The notes under the pieces are model-generated. The model saw only the letters and a program-made list of their open reading frames with translations. It did not search any database and had not been told where the DNA came from. This document shows positions 17,985-26,780 of a stretch of DNA of 64,000 nt, one piece after another. The stretch is from Candidatus Rubrimentiphilum sp. (GTDB lineage: Bacteria; Vulcanimicrobiota; Vulcanimicrobiia; Vulcanimicrobiales; Vulcanimicrobiaceae): positions 186,001 through 250,000 of the forward strand of contig DASTDE010000003.1 in NCBI GenBank assembly GCA_035710515.1. Reading direction: 5' to 3'. The stretch's first letter is position 1, and each line of letters starts with the position of its first letter. The translations under genes and the position numbers were made by a program.

Positions 17985-19487
17985 TTAACCGACGAGGTCG
18001 GTGATGCCAACGAAAAGGATGGCGGAGTCGTCTACGGGCTCGGCCTGGGCGAGAATGCGGCTCTTGATGCGCTCCGCGATGTTCTCTGTCGACCCGCGCC
18101 GGTATTCGGCTTTCGCGACTTCGATGAGCGTCTCCATACCCTTCAGATAGTCACGCTCGACCTCGACGATCCCGTCCGTGAAGCAGATGATGCCTTCCCC
18201 CTCGCGCAGACTGGCTTCGAACGTTTGATAGCGCGTCTGCGGTTCCACACCGAGCATGAGGCCCTCGCCGCTCAACTGCTCGACGTCGCCGTTGGTTCTG
18301 ACGGCCAACGGTAGCGGATGACCGGCGACCGCGTACAGCATTTTTCCGGTGCGCATATCGAGGGTTGCAAAAAATGCGGTCACGACAACGTCTTCGTCGG
18401 CGCACAGCGCGACGTTTGCGCGATGAAGCACGGTTGCCGGCTCGCTGTCGACGCGCGCAGCGGTCCGGATGACTTGGCGCAGCGACCCCATGATGGCGGC
18501 CGCGCGCAGGCCGTGGCCCGCGACGTCTCCCATGCTGATCCCAACGACGTGATCGTCCAGCGTGAAGACGTCGTACCAGTCGCCGCCGATGTCGATGGCA
18601 TGCGCGGCGGCCGCGTACGCGGTATCGATGCGCAGCCCCGGAAGCCGCGGCAGTTCTTGCGGCAAGAGCGCACGCTGCAGCGTCGATGCGATGTAATGCT
18701 CGCGCCTATACGCTGAAAGCGTCTCTTGAATGCGCTGCGTCATCTCATGATAGACGCGATCGAGCTCGGCGATCTCGTCCTCACCTTGCACGGGGATCGT
18801 CATTTGTCCGGACCCCAAACGCTCTGCGTTGTCGGCAAGCTGACGTAACCGGCCGGCAATGCGCAGGCCGAACCGTGCGGTCGTCAGCAGCGTCATGATG
18901 ATCCCCGCAAACGTGCCGATGAGCAGAACGAAACCATAGTTGCGGATCTGGTCGCGGAGCGCTCTGAAATGCGCGCTGGTCGCTTGCCTTTGGGCGCGGT
19001 CGAAATCCGCTTTTGCCGTTTGAAAGTTGGTCGCCGCGGCCCGCGTCGACGGCGCTGCCACCAGCGCCCGCGCCTGCGCGCCGTGGCCCGCTCGCAAGTC
19101 CGCCAGGTAGGTGTCCAGCACGCCGATAATGCGGGCGGTCGCGCCTGCATAGGCCACCGCCGGATCCTTCTGCGGCGAGCCTTCGGTAAGCGCCACCAGT
19201 TCCTGCGATCGCGCGAGCAACGTTTTCTTTGCTGCCGCGTAGTGATCGAGTGCGCGCTTATTCGGATGGGTCGTGTAATCAACGGCGGCGCGATTTGCGT
19301 CGCTCACCGTTCTGTAAATCGTATCGGAGAGGTCCAGGACTTTCGAAGCGTGCTGAGTCCAGACCGTCATCTCCGCGGTACGATCGACCAGCAAGGCGAC
19401 CACGCCGAGGAAGACCAGCAAAAACGCCAGCGGGACGATGCTTAAAAGAATCGCCTGCGATTGTATTTTCGAGCGCACCAGCCGCAA
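17985..19487 (-). CDS. membrane HAMP-SpoIIE PP2C-type serine/threonine phosphatase
   Basis: Two membrane helices (about residues 13-35 and 185-207) enclose a helical extracytoplasmic CHASE3-like sensor. A HAMP linker follows (RLRQLADNAERLGSG), and then a SpoIIE/RsbU phosphatase domain with IGGDWYDVF, SMGDVAGHGLRAA and CFTDGIVE carrying the metal-binding aspartates. These proteins usually dephosphorylate anti-anti-sigma factors in partner-switching stress responses. No such partner is encoded nearby. The TTG start at 19487 is tentative; an in-frame GTG three codons later is possible. Confidence 0.88.
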   Translation of the reverse strand: MRLVRSKIQSQAILLSIVPLAFLLVFLGVVALLVDRTAEMTVWTQHASKVLDLSDTIYRTVSDANRAAVDYTTHPNKRALDHYAAAKKTLLARSQELVALTEGSPQKDPAVAYAGATARIIGVLDTYLADLRAGHGAQARALVAAPSTRAAATNFQTAKADFDRAQRQATSAHFRALRDQIRNYGFVLLIGTFAGIIMTLLTTARFGLRIAGRLRQLADNAERLGSGQMTIPVQGEDEIAELDRVYHEMTQRIQETLSAYRREHYIASTLQRALLPQELPRLPGLRIDTAYAAAAHAIDIGGDWYDVFTLDDHVVGISMGDVAGHGLRAAAIMGSLRQVIRTAARVDSEPATVLHRANVALCADEDVVVTAFFATLDMRTGKMLYAVAGHPLPLAVRTNGDVEQLSGEGLMLGVEPQTRYQTFEASLREGEGIICFTDGIVEVERDYLKGMETLIEVAKAEYRRGSTENIAERIKSRILAQAEPVDDSAILFVGITDLVG

Positions 19488-19526
19488 GCGCGGCTTCTTC
19501 GCCGCCGCGCCGGGTTTTGCCTTATC

Positions 19527-20447
19527 TCACCGCGCTGCCAGGCTCAGCGCAATCTCCGCCGCGAGACGGGCATTGCTCTTTACGAGCGCGACGTTCGCTT
19601 CCAAACTGCGGCCCGACGTCAACGCGTTTATGCGTTCGAGCAACCAGGGCGTCACGGCCTTGCCGGTGACGCAAGCCTGCTCCGCCGCGCGCGCGGCCGT
19701 TTCGATGCAGCCGTTCATCTGATCACGCGGTATCTCGTTCTCCGCCGGAATTGGATTCGCAATAACGGCGCCGCTTTGCAATCCGAGCGCTCGCTGCGCC
19801 CGGAGAAACTCCGCGATTCCGTCAGCCTCGTCGATCCGCAGGCTAAGAACCAAGGAACTTGCACGGCTCCAAAATGCCGGAAACTCGTTCGTGCGATATC
19901 CGACGACAGGCACGCCGAGCGTCTCGAGCGTTTCGAGCGTCTTCGGCAGGTCGAGCAACGCTTTGGCGCCGGCGCAGACGACCGCCACGGGCGTACGCGC
20001 AAGTTCGTAGAGATCCGCCGACACGTCAAACGAACGCTCCGCTCCGCGGTGCACGCCGCCGATGCCGCCCGTCGCAAAAATACCGATGCCGGCCGCATGC
20101 GCGCATCGCATCGTCGCCGCCACCGTCGTCGAGCCGTCGCGACGCTGCGACACTGCGTAGGGAAGATCGGCGGTGCTGAGTTTGCGAACATCGTTTGAAT
20201 TCGCCAGCCGCTCCAGCTGCGCGTCATCCAAGCCGACGAGCACGCGTCCGCGCAGCACTGCGATCGTCGCCGGGATCGCACCGGCTTTGCGCACGATCTG
20301 CTCGACGGCACGCGCCGTGTCAACGTTTTGCGGGTGCGGCATGCCGTGCGAGATGATCGTGCTCTCGAGCGCAACGATCGGACTCCGGCGCGCTAGTGCG
20401 TCGCGCACCTCGCCGGAGAGATCGAAAAATTCCGGCAACGCATTCAT
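19527..20447 (-). CDS. psuG: pseudouridine-5'-phosphate glycosidase
   Basis: The 306-residue protein shows the PsuG signature from the N-terminus: VALESTIISHGMP with the catalytic Glu, then GAIPATIAVLRGRVLVGL and the GIFATGGIGGVHRG loop. It splits pseudouridine-5'-phosphate into uracil and ribose-5-phosphate, the second step in catabolism of pseudouridine from RNA turnover. The ATG overlaps the psuK stop as ATGA, so kinase and glycosidase are translationally coupled. Confidence 0.93.
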   Translation of the reverse strand: MNALPEFFDLSGEVRDALARRSPIVALESTIISHGMPHPQNVDTARAVEQIVRKAGAIPATIAVLRGRVLVGLDDAQLERLANSNDVRKLSTADLPYAVSQRRDGSTTVAATMRCAHAAGIGIFATGGIGGVHRGAERSFDVSADLYELARTPVAVVCAGAKALLDLPKTLETLETLGVPVVGYRTNEFPAFWSRASSLVLSLRIDEADGIAEFLRAQRALGLQSGAVIANPIPAENEIPRDQMNGCIETAARAAEQACVTGKAVTPWLLERINALTSGRSLEANVALVKSNARLAAEIALSLAAR

Positions 20448-21343
20448 CGCGCGTCCAGGAGCGCAGGCGAGAGGTCGGGCCGCACGCTGCGCTCCGACTC
20501 CAGCGTGAGCGCGGCCAAGTTCGCGCCGGTTCGCACCGCCTCGGGTAAATCTTGACCGGCGATAAGTCCGCGCAGGGTGCCGGCGATCAACGCGTCGCCC
20601 GCTCCGGTAGCGCTCACGCGGCGCGCTTGCGCGGCGGGAACCCTTATGAAGGAGCCGCCCTGAGCGCAGATGATGCCGCGCTCCGCGGATGAGAGCACGA
20701 CCGCCGGCGCGCCGCGAGCCATCAGGAGGCGGGCCAGTTCTTCTTCCTGCGTGTTGCCCGTGTCGTCCAGATACGACTGCGCCTCGCCTTCATTTATAAA
20801 GAGCAGATCGATGGCGTCCAATCGCTCAGGCAGTCTGTGGCTTTTGGGCGCGCTGACGGCATTGACCGCGAGCTTGTAACGCGCGATCGAACGGCGATCG
20901 GCGCAGGCGCGCAGGACGGCCTCGGCAACGTTGCACTCGATGAACAGCCAGGGCGCTGCCGCGATCGACTCCCACCGGCCGTCCAGATCGCCCGTCGTCA
21001 AGGTTTCGATTGCGCGCATGTCGGCTGCGCCGACGACCAGCTCGCCGCGCTCCATGATGGCGGCATACTCGTCTGTTGCGCCCGCGATCGTTTTTGAAAG
21101 GCTGACGTCAACGCCGGCCGCTTTCAATTCGTTCAGCATCGCCTGACCGGAGCGATCGTTTCCGGCGACAGTAAGCAGGGACGTCTGAATTCCCAAACGC
21201 GCTAAATTCTCGGCAACGTTGCGCGCAACTCCGCCGAAGACGGCGTCGCCGCGTGCGGCCGGATTCGAAGAGTTAAAGACGACGCTGCCGTGCACGTTGT
21301 AACCGCGATCGACGCATGCTCCGCCGATGCACATGACCTGCAT
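20444..21343 (-). CDS. psuK: PfkB-family pseudouridine kinase
   Basis: The PfkB fold is recognisable by GGACVDRGY at the N-terminus, FGGVARNVAENLARLG and the C-terminal ATP/anion-hole motif GAGDALIAGTL with the catalytic Asp. Immediate coupling to psuG identifies the substrate as pseudouridine. The ATG at 21343 gives 299 residues. The open frame continues upstream to 21850 but is antisense to selD and was discarded. Only 36 bases separate its start from the proposed selD start on the other strand. Confidence 0.88.
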   Translation of the reverse strand: MQVMCIGGACVDRGYNVHGSVVFNSSNPAARGDAVFGGVARNVAENLARLGIQTSLLTVAGNDRSGQAMLNELKAAGVDVSLSKTIAGATDEYAAIMERGELVVGAADMRAIETLTTGDLDGRWESIAAAPWLFIECNVAEAVLRACADRRSIARYKLAVNAVSAPKSHRLPERLDAIDLLFINEGEAQSYLDDTGNTQEEELARLLMARGAPAVVLSSAERGIICAQGGSFIRVPAAQARRVSATGAGDALIAGTLRGLIAGQDLPEAVRTGANLAALTLESERSVRPDLSPALLDAR

Positions 21344-21379
21344 GCGAGGCGCTTCGCCCGCCGGCGCGAAGAGCCATGC

Positions 21380-22423
21380 ATGACGAAAGAGGACATCTTT
21401 CGGCTGACGCATCTTTCCAGCTGCGCCGGTTGAGCGTCCAAAATGGACGCAGCCGTCCTCGCGCAGGTCCTGCGCGAGCTGCCTAAGATAGCGGATCCGA
21501 ACGTGCTGGTAGGCACGGCGACCGCTGACGACGCCGGAGTCTATCGGCTCACGGACGAGATCGCTTTGGTGCAGAGCGTCGATTTCTTTACGCCGATCGT
21601 GGACGATCCGCGCGATTACGGCCGCATCGCCGCGGCCAACGCGCTTTCGGACATCTACGCGATGGGGGCCCGGCCGGTAAGCGCATTGGCGATCGGCGCG
21701 TTCCCCGAGAACATGGACGCGAAGATCATCGGCGCGATTTTGGCGGGCGGCGCAGAAAAGGCGCGCGAGGCCGGCATCGAGATCATCGGCGGCCATACGA
21801 TCAAAGACGACGAACCGAAATACGGCCTGGCTGTAACCGGCGTCGCGCATCCCGATCGCATCTGGCGCAACGACACCGGAAAACCGGGCGATGCACTTGT
21901 CCTAACCAAACCAATCGGCACCGGCATCCTGACGACCGCGCGGCGCAGCGACGCGATCGATGACTTCGCGCTGCGGCCCGCAATCGAGTCGATGCTCACT
22001 TTAAACCGGCAAGCTGCAGAAATCGCGGCCGCATTTGACGTGAACGCGGCGACCGACGTCACCGGTTTCGGTTTGATCGGTCACCTCAGCGAGATGACAG
22101 CCGGCGGAGCGGGCGCTGAAATCTCGGCGCAAGCCGTGACGTTTTTCGATGGCGTCGAAGCGCTGGCAGCGGCTGATGTCGTTCCGGGCGGAACGCGGAC
22201 AAATCTTACGCTGGCGTTGGAGCGCGGCGTGCAGTTCGCGCCGGGTATTTCGGCCGCTATGCAGCTGGCGTTGTGCGACGCGCAAACGTCGGGAGGGCTG
22301 TTGCTCGCCGTGCCGCCGGATCGATCCACCGAACTCGTGCACGCGTTAAGGAATGCGGGGCTGGCCGGCGCAAGCGAAATCGGATCGCTTACGCCGGAGC
22401 CCGTGATTCTAGTTGTCGCCTAG
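21380..22423 (+). CDS. selD: selenide, water dikinase, itself a selenoprotein (in-frame UGA = Sec18)
   Basis: SelD makes selenophosphate from selenide and ATP for selenocysteine and selenouridine synthesis. A conventional reading would start at ATG 21443 and lack the catalytic N-terminus. Reading from ATG 21380 gives MTKEDIFRLTHLSSCAG, then TGA (21431-21433), then ASKMDAAVLAQVL. This restores the family N-terminus, with the UGA exactly where Cys17 of E. coli SelD lies and the essential Lys three residues later (Lys21). The product would be 347 residues. Other family blocks follow: VQSVDFFTPIVDDP, ANALSDIYAMGA, GGHTIKDDEPKYG and DVTGFGLIGHL. SECIS-like hairpins sit immediately downstream. No selA, selB or selC is in the window. 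Confidence 0.9.
21434..21478 (+). promoter_or_regulatory. bacterial SECIS-like element of selD
   Basis: Two adjacent perfect hairpins follow the UGA. The first is GCGTCC-AAAAT-GGACGC (21434-21450). The second is an 8-bp stem, CTCGCGCA/TGCGCGAG, with apical loop GGTCC (21458-21478). The E. coli fdhF SECIS recognised by SelB displays GGUC in its apical loop. Here the loop begins 32 bases after the UGA, inside the 16-37 base range described for bacterial SECIS elements. The second hairpin is therefore the better candidate. Confidence 0.7.
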
Positions 22424-22690
22424 TTAGCTGATGGTCGTGTCGCGGCGCATGCCGAACAGGCCGACCAATCCGACCAATCCGAGCAATCCCCATAATCCGG
22501 TTTGCGGATTCGCAGTATAGGCCGTCGTGGCGCTGGACGTCGTTCCGGTCGTTGTCGTTGTCGCCGGGCTCGCTAACGGGGCGGCACCAGTCGTCGCTTG
22601 CGCGTATTGAGCAAGAGCGGCGCCCGGCGTCATTGCCAGACCTACTGCCAAAACAGCGCCTGCGACGTACTTGCCGATCGATATTCTCAT
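22424..22690 (-). CDS. WGxxGxxG C-terminal-anchor small exported protein
   Basis: The 88-residue protein has a signal peptide ending ALAQ (about residue 27), a Thr/Ala-rich low-complexity region and a C-terminal WGLLGLVGLVGLFGMRR. That is the WGxxGxxG hydrophobic anchor followed by basic residues. The tripartite tail resembles surface-sorting signals, although the processing enzyme is not evident here. ATG 22690 was chosen over an upstream TTG because GGAGGAG lies just before it. The stop codon abuts the convergent selD stop. Confidence 0.75.
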   Translation of the reverse strand: MRISIGKYVAGAVLAVGLAMTPGAALAQYAQATTGAAPLASPATTTTTGTTSSATTAYTANPQTGLWGLLGLVGLVGLFGMRRDTTIS

Positions 22691-22780
22691 TGACTCCTCC
22701 AAAAAGCTTTAGGAAAGTTTGCATGGTTCTTACCCGCGAGGCAAACCGTCGAACGGGAGGCAGCCGCTTGCCCGCCAAAA

Positions 22781-22795
22781 GGCGTTTCCAACGCC
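22781..22795. other. short perfect hairpin in the leader of the first PDZ-sensor gene
   Basis: GGCGTT-TCC-AACGCC forms a perfect 6-bp stem with a 3-base loop, 16 bases upstream of the ATG at 22812 and preceded by AAAA. On the minus strand it is followed by TTTT like a weak terminator, but no minus-strand gene ends here. It may act as a leader structure. Confidence 0.35.
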
Positions 22796-22811
22796 ACACT
22801 CGGAGGATCGT

Positions 22812-24527
22812 ATGAAGACTTCGCATCCGGCGCTTCGCGTCGTCACGGTCATCGCGCTCGCGCTCTTTTTTTGCTTGAGCGATCTACCAGATCTTATACG
22901 AGTCGCCGGCTATCCGAACGGCGACCTCGGTTTCCGAACAAATGGTAAGATTGTAACGACGGTTTTGCCGAACTCGCCGGCCCAGCGCGCCGGGCTTCGT
23001 CCGGGAATGCGCCTCGATCTGTCGGCGCTGACTCCCGCATTCCGCGAGGATGTTATGGGCGGTTATCTGCCTTTGCCGGGCGATGCGATCTCATTCCGGC
23101 TCGAACGCCTTGGCCGCTTTACTCCCGTGACTCTGCGCGCCGTGAAGGAAACGACCGCGCCCGCTTTCATCATCATCCGCGAAGTGGTGTTTCTCATACC
23201 GCTGCTGATCGGCATTTTCTTGGTTCTCTTGCGGCCGAGCCCAATCACGTGGGGATTTTTTCTGTTCTCCTTGGCCGCCGGAGGATCGCCGCCAACCTCG
23301 GTGTTTTCGTCGCGGGTCATCACCAGCTGGCAGTGGCAAACCGCGTGGGGCGACCTTGCCACGTTGCTCCTCACGACGCTTCCAAAGGCGGGCCTTGTAC
23401 TGTTCGCGTTCAGCCTCGCGCGGCGCCCCCTCCGCTTTTGGCCGTTGAGCGCCATCGCAGCGGTCGCTTTACTTGGAATAGCTGAAGCGGTGCCGGCATT
23501 TCTATTTCCGGATACTGCCGCGCTCGGGTTCCCCGCCCTGAACGCCATCTGCGATATTTTGGCCGCGATCATCGCTTTGTCCGGACTCTTTTATGCCTAC
23601 TCGCACGTCGCTCCGCGCTTGCGTCAAAGGCTCCATTGGATCACGGCCGGCTTCGTCTATTGGATCGTCATCGACGTGATCGACGCGCTGCTCTGGCCGA
23701 CGTACGAACCCTATTGGGTCCATACCGCGATCGACGCGTCGCAAATAATCTTTCCGCTGGCCGTTGCATACGCGATTTTCCGCGAACGCGTTGTTGATAT
23801 CAACTTCGTCATCAGCCGAACGGTGGCTTATGGAATCCTAACGACCGTAATCGTCGGCGTCTTCGCGCTCATCGACCTGTTCTTGTCGCGCACCATGGAG
23901 GCGCGATTCAGTCTGCCGGTCGACATCGTCGTTGCATTGGTGCTGGGCTTCTTCTTTCACGGAATGCGCAACCGCATCGATGCCGGCGTAGACCGCGTGA
24001 TATTCCGCAAGCGGCACGCCGCCGAAATATGGCTGGACAAGGCGGCGAAGGCGGTCGTGCACGTGGACGAGCCGGATGCCATCGCGGATTATCTCACGCG
24101 CCTCCCGGCCGAAGTGCTCGAACTTACCGGAGCCGCGCTCTACATGCGCCGCGGCGGCGGCTTCGCTTTAGAGCGCTGTGTCGGGTGGAAGCACGAACCT
24201 GAATCACTCCTTCGTACTTCGGATCCGTTGGTTGCATTCATCAGTTCTGAATTAGCCTGCGTGCGCGTCAATAATCTGCCGATGCGGGAGAAGCCGGCCG
24301 ATCGCCACGACACGCCGGTCCTGGCGGTGCCGCTTGTGTTTCGGCGGGAACTCGCCGGATTTGTGCTCTATGGCGCCCATGAAGACGGCGCAGATTTGGA
24401 CGCCGATGAGGAACGCGCGCTGATTCCGCTGGTCAATAACGCGGCCGTCACGTACGATCACATTGAAGCGCAAGCATTGCGAGAGGAAAACCGGCAGTTG
24501 CGGTCGCTGCAGGTGGTGGTTTCATGA
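22812..24527 (+). CDS. ComP-like PDZ/multi-TM/GAF sensor protein lacking a kinase domain (copy 1)
   Basis: ATG 22812 has GGAGG 8 bases upstream; the frame extends further but the preceding part lacks homology to the paralogue. The 571-residue protein has one N-terminal helix, a PDZ-like extracytoplasmic domain (LPNSPAQRAGLRPGMRLD), about seven membrane helices, the ComP-type linker RVVDINFVISRTVAYGIL, then an amphipathic region and a GAF-like domain (about 420-560). It ends where a histidine kinase, SpoIIE or GGDEF output domain would normally begin. It presumably senses a signal and acts through another protein. The next gene is a paralogue coupled by an ATGA overlap. Confidence 0.75.
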   Translation: MKTSHPALRVVTVIALALFFCLSDLPDLIRVAGYPNGDLGFRTNGKIVTTVLPNSPAQRAGLRPGMRLDLSALTPAFREDVMGGYLPLPGDAISFRLERLGRFTPVTLRAVKETTAPAFIIIREVVFLIPLLIGIFLVLLRPSPITWGFFLFSLAAGGSPPTSVFSSRVITSWQWQTAWGDLATLLLTTLPKAGLVLFAFSLARRPLRFWPLSAIAAVALLGIAEAVPAFLFPDTAALGFPALNAICDILAAIIALSGLFYAYSHVAPRLRQRLHWITAGFVYWIVIDVIDALLWPTYEPYWVHTAIDASQIIFPLAVAYAIFRERVVDINFVISRTVAYGILTTVIVGVFALIDLFLSRTMEARFSLPVDIVVALVLGFFFHGMRNRIDAGVDRVIFRKRHAAEIWLDKAAKAVVHVDEPDAIADYLTRLPAEVLELTGAALYMRRGGGFALERCVGWKHEPESLLRTSDPLVAFISSELACVRVNNLPMREKPADRHDTPVLAVPLVFRRELAGFVLYGAHEDGADLDADEERALIPLVNNAAVTYDHIEAQALREENRQLRSLQVVVS

Positions 24528-26230
24528 AAACGTCGCACCCGGCACTTCGCGTCACCGTCGTAGTCGCGCTCTCGCTGTTTTTTTGCGTATCGTATTTTCC
24601 GGATCTTCTTCGGGTCGTCGGGCATCCCAACGGGGACTGGGGTTTTCGAACGAACGGAACCATCGTCACAGTCGTAAGACCGGACTCTCCGGCGCAGCGC
24701 GCAGGAATACGGCCTGGCGACCGCATCGATATCAGCGCATTCCCCGAAAAAATCCGTTGGGCAACGCTCGGCGGCTTGGCAATCGCACCCGGCGACGCGT
24801 TGACGTTCAAGATCTGGAAACACGGGCGCTTCGAGGATGTAGCCCTGCGGGCCATTGCGGAACGCAACGTAGCGGCGTTCATCGTCATTCGCGAACTCGC
24901 GTTTCTTCTGCCCCTGGTCATCGGAGTGTTTCTGGTGCTGCTGCGGCCAAGCCCGATAACATGGGGATTCTTTTTGTTCTCGCTGGCGGCCGGAGGCGCG
25001 CCGCCGAACGCCGTGCTGCCTGACAGGCTCCTCCCTTGGTCGGTCTCCACTGCCTGGTTCCGCGTTTACATACTGCTGTTCAACGTAGTTCCGAAGACGG
25101 GCCTCGCGCTTTTTGCCTTCGCGCTGGCGCGCCGGCCGCTTGGCGCTTGGCGCACCGCGGCGATTTCAGCCGTTGCAGCGCTCGGAATTATTTCAACCGT
25201 TCCATTTTATGTTTTCAACGACACTATCGGTTGGCCTCAGCTCACGGCTTGGTGCGACATAGCCGCATACGCGATTGCGCTCCTTGGCCTATTCGATGCG
25301 TACTCGCACGTAACGATGCGCTTACGCCAACGCCTACATTGGATAACCGCGGGGTTTATTTTCTGGGTGGCGATCGATGTCGTCGACGCCTTGCTGTGGC
25401 CCGCGTACGAGCCATATTGGGTTCACACGACCATCGATGCAGCGCAAGTGATTTTCCCACTCGTCGTCGCCTATGCCATCTTCCGCGAGCGAGTCGTTGA
25501 CATCAACTTCGTCATTAGCCGCACGGTCGCGTACGGAATCCTGACGACCGCAATCGTCGGTGTCTTCGCGCTCATCGATCTGTTCTTATCGCGCACCATG
25601 GAAGCGCGATTCAGCCTCCCCGTCGATATCGTCGTCGCGCTCGTCTTAGGCTTCTTCTTCCACGGAATGCGCAACCGCATCGATGCCGGGGTCGACCGCG
25701 TGATTTTTCGGAAGCGGCACATTGCGGAGACGCGTCTGGCCAAAGCCGCCAAGGCGGTCGTGCATGTCGACGATCCGAGTGCGATTGCCGACTATCTCAC
25801 TCGACTGCCGGTCGAGGTCTTGGATCTGACCGGTGCGGCACTCTATCTGCGCCGCGGCAACGGCTTCGCGTTGGAACGCTGGGCGGGTTGGAAACACGAG
25901 CCCGCCGCGTCGCTTCCCACATCCGATCCGCTGGTTGCTTTTTTGAGTTCGGAGCTTGACTGCGTGCGCGTCAGCGATGTGCCCATGCGCGAGGCTCCGC
26001 CCGACCGCCACGATGTGCCCGTACTCGCCATTCCTTTGGTATTCCGCCGGGAACTTGCGGGCTTTGCCCTTTACGGCGTGCATGAAGACGGCGCCGACTT
26101 GGATACCGACGACGAGCAAGCGCTCGTGCCGCTGGTCAACAATGCAGCCGTTACCTACGATCATATCGAAGCGCAAGCGCTGCGCGAAGAAATCTTGAAG
26201 CTGAGATCGTTACAAGCGGTCCCATCTTAG
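24524..26230 (+). CDS. ComP-like PDZ/multi-TM/GAF sensor protein lacking a kinase domain (copy 2)
   Basis: The 568-residue paralogue has the same layout as the upstream gene: a PDZ-like domain (VRPDSPAQRAGIRPGDRID), seven membrane helices, the RVVDINFVISRTVAYGIL linker and a GAF-like domain. About 80 residues from FRERVVDIN through VDRVIFRKRH are identical to copy 1 except for one Val/Ala change, while the DNA differs at many third positions. This means long-standing purifying selection rather than recent duplication. The two probably form a heteromer. No response regulator or kinase is adjacent. Confidence 0.75.
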   Translation: MKTSHPALRVTVVVALSLFFCVSYFPDLLRVVGHPNGDWGFRTNGTIVTVVRPDSPAQRAGIRPGDRIDISAFPEKIRWATLGGLAIAPGDALTFKIWKHGRFEDVALRAIAERNVAAFIVIRELAFLLPLVIGVFLVLLRPSPITWGFFLFSLAAGGAPPNAVLPDRLLPWSVSTAWFRVYILLFNVVPKTGLALFAFALARRPLGAWRTAAISAVAALGIISTVPFYVFNDTIGWPQLTAWCDIAAYAIALLGLFDAYSHVTMRLRQRLHWITAGFIFWVAIDVVDALLWPAYEPYWVHTTIDAAQVIFPLVVAYAIFRERVVDINFVISRTVAYGILTTAIVGVFALIDLFLSRTMEARFSLPVDIVVALVLGFFFHGMRNRIDAGVDRVIFRKRHIAETRLAKAAKAVVHVDDPSAIADYLTRLPVEVLDLTGAALYLRRGNGFALERWAGWKHEPAASLPTSDPLVAFLSSELDCVRVSDVPMREAPPDRHDVPVLAIPLVFRRELAGFALYGVHEDGADLDTDDEQALVPLVNNAAVTYDHIEAQALREEILKLRSLQAVPS

Positions 26231-26243
26231 GAATACTGCGGGA

Positions 26244-26780
26244 GTGAGGGCGATCGCTTCACTCCTACTCTTGAGCCTGGTCGTGGCGGTCGCTCCCGCC
26301 GATAACGCACCCGCCGACAAATACTTCGGACGGCTAAAGATGAGCGCGTTGCGCATTCGTTACGAGATCGCGCAGATAAAAAGCCGCTACGACAATCACA
26401 AACTGTTGCCGGAAGAAGCGGAGCACCTCGCTGCGTTTGCAGCCGAGTCGTACTACGAGTGGGCGGCGCAGTTTCCGAGAGACGGCTGGCTGGGATCGAC
26501 GGGCATCAACTTGGCGAAGCTCTACGAGGATCTGCCCGGCGCTTCGGCTCGCACTGCAGCGATTCGCGCGCTGACGTTCGTGCGTCGAACTTTTAAGAAC
26601 ACTCGATATTCAAAGCAGGCCGCTTCGGAACTTTCGCGCGGCGTTGCGCTGAAATCGTATCCCGCTTGGGCCGTTACATTACGGGCGACACCATCGCCAT
26701 CACCGATGCCCAGCGGCAAGGCTTCTCCAGCTGCGTCAACGTCGCCGCGCAGCCTTCCCTCGCCCTCGCCAACCCGCTAA
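26244..26780 (+). CDS. hypothetical exported protein
   Basis: The 178-residue protein starts at a GTG 13 bases after the second sensor gene. It has a signal peptide (about residues 1-19), a helical TPR-like middle (LPEEAEHLAAFAAESYYEWAAQFP) and a Pro/Ser/Thr-rich C-terminal tail from about residue 145. I do not recognise the family. Its position suggests co-transcription with the sensor pair, so it could be their periplasmic accessory. The last four bases overlap the convergent fatty-acid oxidation gene. Confidence 0.55.
   Translation: MRAIASLLLLSLVVAVAPADNAPADKYFGRLKMSALRIRYEIAQIKSRYDNHKLLPEEAEHLAAFAAESYYEWAAQFPRDGWLGSTGINLAKLYEDLPGASARTAAIRALTFVRRTFKNTRYSKQAASELSRGVALKSYPAWAVTLRATPSPSPMPSGKASPAASTSPRSLPSPSPTR

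Noticed and set aside
19489-19515. Hairpin CGCGGC/GCCGCG between psuG and the SpoIIE phosphatase gene as a terminator
   Set aside because: There is no T-tract, and GC-rich pairing of this length is expected by chance.
21344-21850. In-frame upstream extension of psuK
   Set aside because: It is the antisense shadow of selD. The PfkB fold begins at 21343.
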